From the NCBI GenBank assembly GCA_945859605.1, contig OX243814.1, positions 22,803,345 to 22,867,344 on the forward strand: DNA of 64,000 nucleotides, read 5' to 3'. A program made the translations under genes and the position numbers. The DNA is from Lumbricus rubellus (Eukaryota > Annelida > Clitellata > Crassiclitellata > Lumbricidae). Each line of letters starts with the position of its first letter. Within the stretch, counting starts at the first letter, position 1. This document shows positions 60,970 through 64,000 of this stretch, piece by piece. The notes beneath the pieces were generated by a model. That model saw only the letters and a program-made list of their open reading frames with translations, searched no databases and was not told the origin of the DNA.

Positions 60970-61543
60970 CGGTACGTGACGTTTTGGCGCCGCCGTTTTG
61001 GCGCGACCGTTTTGGCGCCGCCGTTTTGGCGCGACCGTTTTGGCGCCGCCGTTTTGGCGCGACCGTTTTGGCGCCCATATAAAAATTGATCTCAGCAGCT
61101 TATTTTCGGTTCAGTTTACGAATACAACAGTATACGAAGTGATCGAATTTATTTTTCAAGTTTCATTCAGTGGTCTAATAATTAACCGTGATTTGTACCC
61201 TATACGGGACCGAATGACTACATTAACCCTATACCTAACCCTAACCGACCCTCACGACGCCTAACCTGACCCTAAGCGACCCTCACGGCGCATGTCATAT
61301 ACATACGTTTTTAGCTATTTCGGGCATAACCTTTGAATGGCGTGGAATATCATTACAAAATTTACCTCGAAATGTGCGTAAATGAACCTCCTATAATTAC
61401 CTACAATATCATAATTTTTATAGTCTAGAAAGGGGGTGAAAAAAATTCCGGCGCCAAAACGTCCGGCGCCAAAACGGCGGCGCCAAAACGGCGGCGCCAA
61501 AACGTCCGGCGCCAAAACGGCGGCGCCAAAACGTCCTGCTTCG
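60970..61543. mobile_element. Foldback element 2 with GGCGCC 14-bp subrepeat ends
   Basis: The left array (60970-61074) holds about seven units alternating CGTTTTGGCGCCGC and CGTTTTGGCGCGAC. The right array (61450-61543) is the inverse, with spacers GC or GGA. A perfect 9-bp duplication TAATTATTT flanks it (60961-60969 and 61544-61552). The 375-base interior has no transposase but contains CCTAACCCTAACC-like repeats near 61221-61270. Total 574 bp. Confidence 0.88.
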
Positions 61544-61742
61544 TAATTATTTGGTGCTTTCCTGCTTATTGTACATCGTTTTACCAGTTTCAACGTAGGC
61601 CTAGGCCTACAGCAGATGGACGACGACGCAGAGTCTCACGCATTTCTTCATTCTCTAAACGCCAATCTGTTGGCATAATTGACTACATGATCATTCATGT
61701 CATGTAGACAATTTCTAACGAAGCTTGCGCTTCTGACAAAGC

Positions 61743-61888
61743 CAGGGTGAGAATTGCCGGGGGGGTTGGGGGGGTTCAACCCCCCCAGTCATTTTTAGAG
61801 CCCCATGTTAAAGTATGTTTTTCATACCCAAATTTCAAGTTTATCATAGGCCAACCCCCCCAGTTATTTTTCCACAATTCTCATACTG
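61743..61888. mobile_element. Small hAT-type MITE
   Basis: The ends CAGGGTGAGAATTGCC and (reverse complement) CAGTATGAGAATTGTGG are flanked by an exact 8-bp duplication GACAAAGC (61735-61742 and 61889-61896). A palindromic GGGGGGGTT/AACCCCCCC follows the left end. 146 bp. Confidence 0.9.
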
Positions 61889-62027
61889 GACAAAGCTGGT
61901 GCTACAATAAGAAGCTACGTATACTATGATCATTATTTTCACACATTGTGAGAACTTTAAAATATATAGTGGCAGGTCCACGATAATAGAATATGAAAAG
62001 AGCTGACATTGTACAATAATTCCAGCA

Positions 62028-62242
62028 TCACTTTAAATCCATGCTATAGTCAATGATCGCCTTTCGTACGTGGCCCTTTAAGCGACACAAGCGACCAAAC
62101 GCTCCCGATTGCAAGTCGTTGGCCCACGACGTTCCCAGTTCCATAATTCTGGCGTTATCTCGTTGAATTCTCTTCTCGTACAGCGCTATGTCGCCATCCA
62201 TCTGCGTTATTTCGGCTCTGAGCATAGAGTCTGGCATATCTG
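62028..62242 (-). CDS. Small unidentified protein, probable terminal exon
   Basis: On the minus strand a good acceptor CTTCTTCCTCCAG (ending at 62243) is followed by ATATG and an open frame of 69 codons: MPDSMLRAEITQMDGDIALY, EKRIQRDNARIMELGTSWAN, DLQSGAFGRLCRLKGHVRKA and a stop near 62028. The first half is a predicted coiled coil or helix. Composition is protein-like, with no repeats. It may be a complete small protein with an upstream non-coding exon near 62412-62470 (donor ATG/GTATTT), or the last exon of a longer gene. Family not recognised. Confidence 0.5.
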
Positions 62243-62659
62243 GAGGAAGAAGACCAACAAATCAGACACTTTAGGTCTACCATTCAGAAGCACTATCATA
62301 TCTAGGCCTAATAGTATTGAAGACGATAATATGAATTAATTTTCATTTATCCATTCACTCAGAGAATTTGGCTGTTATATAAGCCTAGGCCTAAAGTGTG
62401 TAAGAAATACCATTAGATCATGAATCCGTGGCAGTCCGTTTCAAACAGCCGGAACAACAGAAAATGTGCGACACTGTATAGGTCGATACATAACAGAGAT
62501 AGCCTAAGCATATGCGCTTAGGGACTGAACAGCTGACATAGGCAGGCCTACATGCGTAGGCCTTCAGCTGCCAATTAGCTGCAGAGTGAGGAAAGCAATG
62601 TGCATGAAGAGTATACTGTAACCCTACACATTACACAATAGCCAAACATCCATTTGTTC

Positions 62660-62740
62660 ATTCCGGAAATTTATATAGTGCCTATTCAAGAAGCCTATAC
62701 AGAGACGCTCCCAAGTCTAGCCACGACTAAGGAATGTAAT
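62660..62740 (-). mobile_element. L2-like 3' tail fragment
   Basis: TTCATTCCGGAAATTTATAT followed by AGTGCCTATTCAAGAAGCCT and ACAGAGACGCTCCC. It is another copy of the tail family of 5325. Confidence 0.65.
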
Positions 62741-63034
62741 CCCGGGATCCCGAATCTCTGACATTTTACAATCCCGTAATCCCAGGATTGACAAGCATGG
62801 AATCCCGTTTTTCGGGATTACAAAAAAATCGGAATTTTCATTAAATTACTTGAACATTTTTCAATAATTCCTTTGATCAGTGGGGTAGAATAGGCCCTAA
62901 CTAAGCTTATGACACAATGCACAACTTAGAGTAAAACAATGTACAGTTGACCTAGATTATCCCCTCGGACCGATTCCGGGCGAATCAATGGCAATGGGTG
63001 ATAGCCTATATGTGTGTATATATATATAGCCTAC

Positions 63035-64000
63035 TAGCTGAGATACCCGGCGATGCCCGGGAATTTTATGTAAATGGCCGTGAAGCTGTGTCGACGGAAT
63101 GGAAATAGCAACGGTTTGGGGTTTCACGCCCCCACCATGGCCCCCTCCACTGGCTGGACCTGACGGTCCTCTGTATACATGCAAAGTTTCATATCAATAG
63201 CTGCAAAACTGCAAAAAATGCCCACCCTCCAAAAAATTTCGCCCCCTAAACAACGCCCTGCTCCACCCGGCCCCTGCGGGGCGAGGTGTGTTGGTTGGTG
63301 GCGAGGTGGTCCCGGTGACACCCTATTTAGCTGCAACTTTTCAGGTGAATAGCTGTGAAACTATGGCGATGGTAAAAACAATGTGAAAAATGGAGTTTTG
63401 GGGCCTCCCCCATTCTCCCTCTGGTGGCAGAGATTCGCCAATTCGTTTTCTGGGAGGACCTGACGGTCCTCTGTTTAAATGCAAAATTTGACATCAATAG
63501 CTGAAAACAATTTGCCTCCTAAAACTTTCGCCACCCCCTAAACAACGCCCTGCCCCGCCCGGCCCCTGCGGGGCGAGCGAGATGTGTGTTGTTGGGGGGC
63601 AAGGTGGTCCAGGTGGCATCCTATCTAGCTGCAACGTTTCAGGTGAATAGCTGTGAAACTATGGCGATGGTGTAAAAATATGGAAAATGGAGTTTTGGGG
63701 TCCCCCCCCATTTTTCCCCTGGTGGTAGAGATTTGCCAACTGGTTTTTTGGGAGGACCTGACGGTCCTCTGTCTAAATGCAAAATTTGGCATCAATAGCT
63801 GCCAAAAAAATTTTTTTCCCCCCTCCAAAGTTTCCCCCATCCTGGCCCCCATGGGGTTAGAAATTCGCCAACCCCTGCACTTGCTAAGTTTGATGAACCC
63901 CTGTCTAGGTGCAAAATTTCAGATCAATAGCTGCGAAACTGTGGGCGTGCATTCTGGACAAATATATATATATACATACATACATATAAATAAACAAACA
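63035..64000 (-). mobile_element. Helitron-like element, 3' end (runs off the window)
   Basis: In reverse complement the end is CCCGGGCATCGCCGGG (hairpin), TATCTCAG, CTAG and T, the Helitron 3' signature. Upstream (higher coordinates) three tandem paragraphs of about 300 bases repeat GACCTGACGGTCCTCTGT, ATCAATAGCTGC and a GGGGCGAGGTGTG block. The last 40 bases of the window are TA/CATA repeats. Confidence 0.7.

Overview
The window is eukaryotic, from an animal. Two conserved protein-coding genes lie in the same orientation (+), broken into small exons by introns of up to about 11 kb and surrounded by a very dense layer of transposable elements. The repeats (tRNA-derived SINEs with L2-like tails, RTE and L2/CR1 LINEs, an R4/Dong-like LINE, a Ginger-like integrase transposon, hAT, mariner and Helitron pieces) fit a marine invertebrate, perhaps an echinoderm or another invertebrate deuterostome. 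That assignment is an inference; no marker gene fixes the species.

Gene 1 (seven exons between 2132 and 11602, + strand) is the 3' half of a SLC12A8 (CCC9) cation-chloride-cotransporter-family membrane protein. Exon phases join without conflict and the reading frame runs to a stop at 11600-11602. The 5' exons lie upstream of the window. Gene 2 (ten exons, 21859-57627, + strand) is a complete PP1-type serine/threonine phosphatase catalytic subunit of 318 residues with all metal-binding residues, but with an unusual C-terminus that lacks the TPPR motif of canonical PP1. About 10 kb separates the two genes. Weaker signs of further genes are a divergent pair of ATG-bearing segments near 39.66-39.81 kb and a small spliced ORF on the minus strand at 62.0-62.24 kb.

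Layout: 1-1136 mariner-type foldback remnant; 2.1-11.6 kb SLC12A8, with Helitron-like, hairpin and RTE LINE insertions in its introns; 12.5-13.05 kb two SINEs; 13.06-15.84 kb Ginger-like transposon split by a nested hAT element; 16.7-17.6 kb RTE LINE; 18.35-20.97 kb two copies of a Dong-like LINE; 21.1-22.0 kb PP1 promoter and exon 1; 22-33 kb intron 1 with LINE, MITE, hAT, G-rich Helitron-like and foldback insertions; 33-46 kb exons 2-5 with MITE, LINE and mariner insertions; 46-58.6 kb exons 6-10 and 3' UTR; 58.9-64 kb a mariner inverted duplication, a second foldback element, a small hAT MITE and the end of a minus-strand Helitron.

The most distinctive find is a pair of foldback elements (31140-32666 and 60970-61543). 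Their sequences differ, but they share one plan: terminal inverted arrays of 14-bp units, each holding a CAAAA tract and a palindromic GC hexamer (GCGCGC in one, GGCGCC in the other), with perfect 9-bp target duplications. All calls come from reading the sequence, without database searches.
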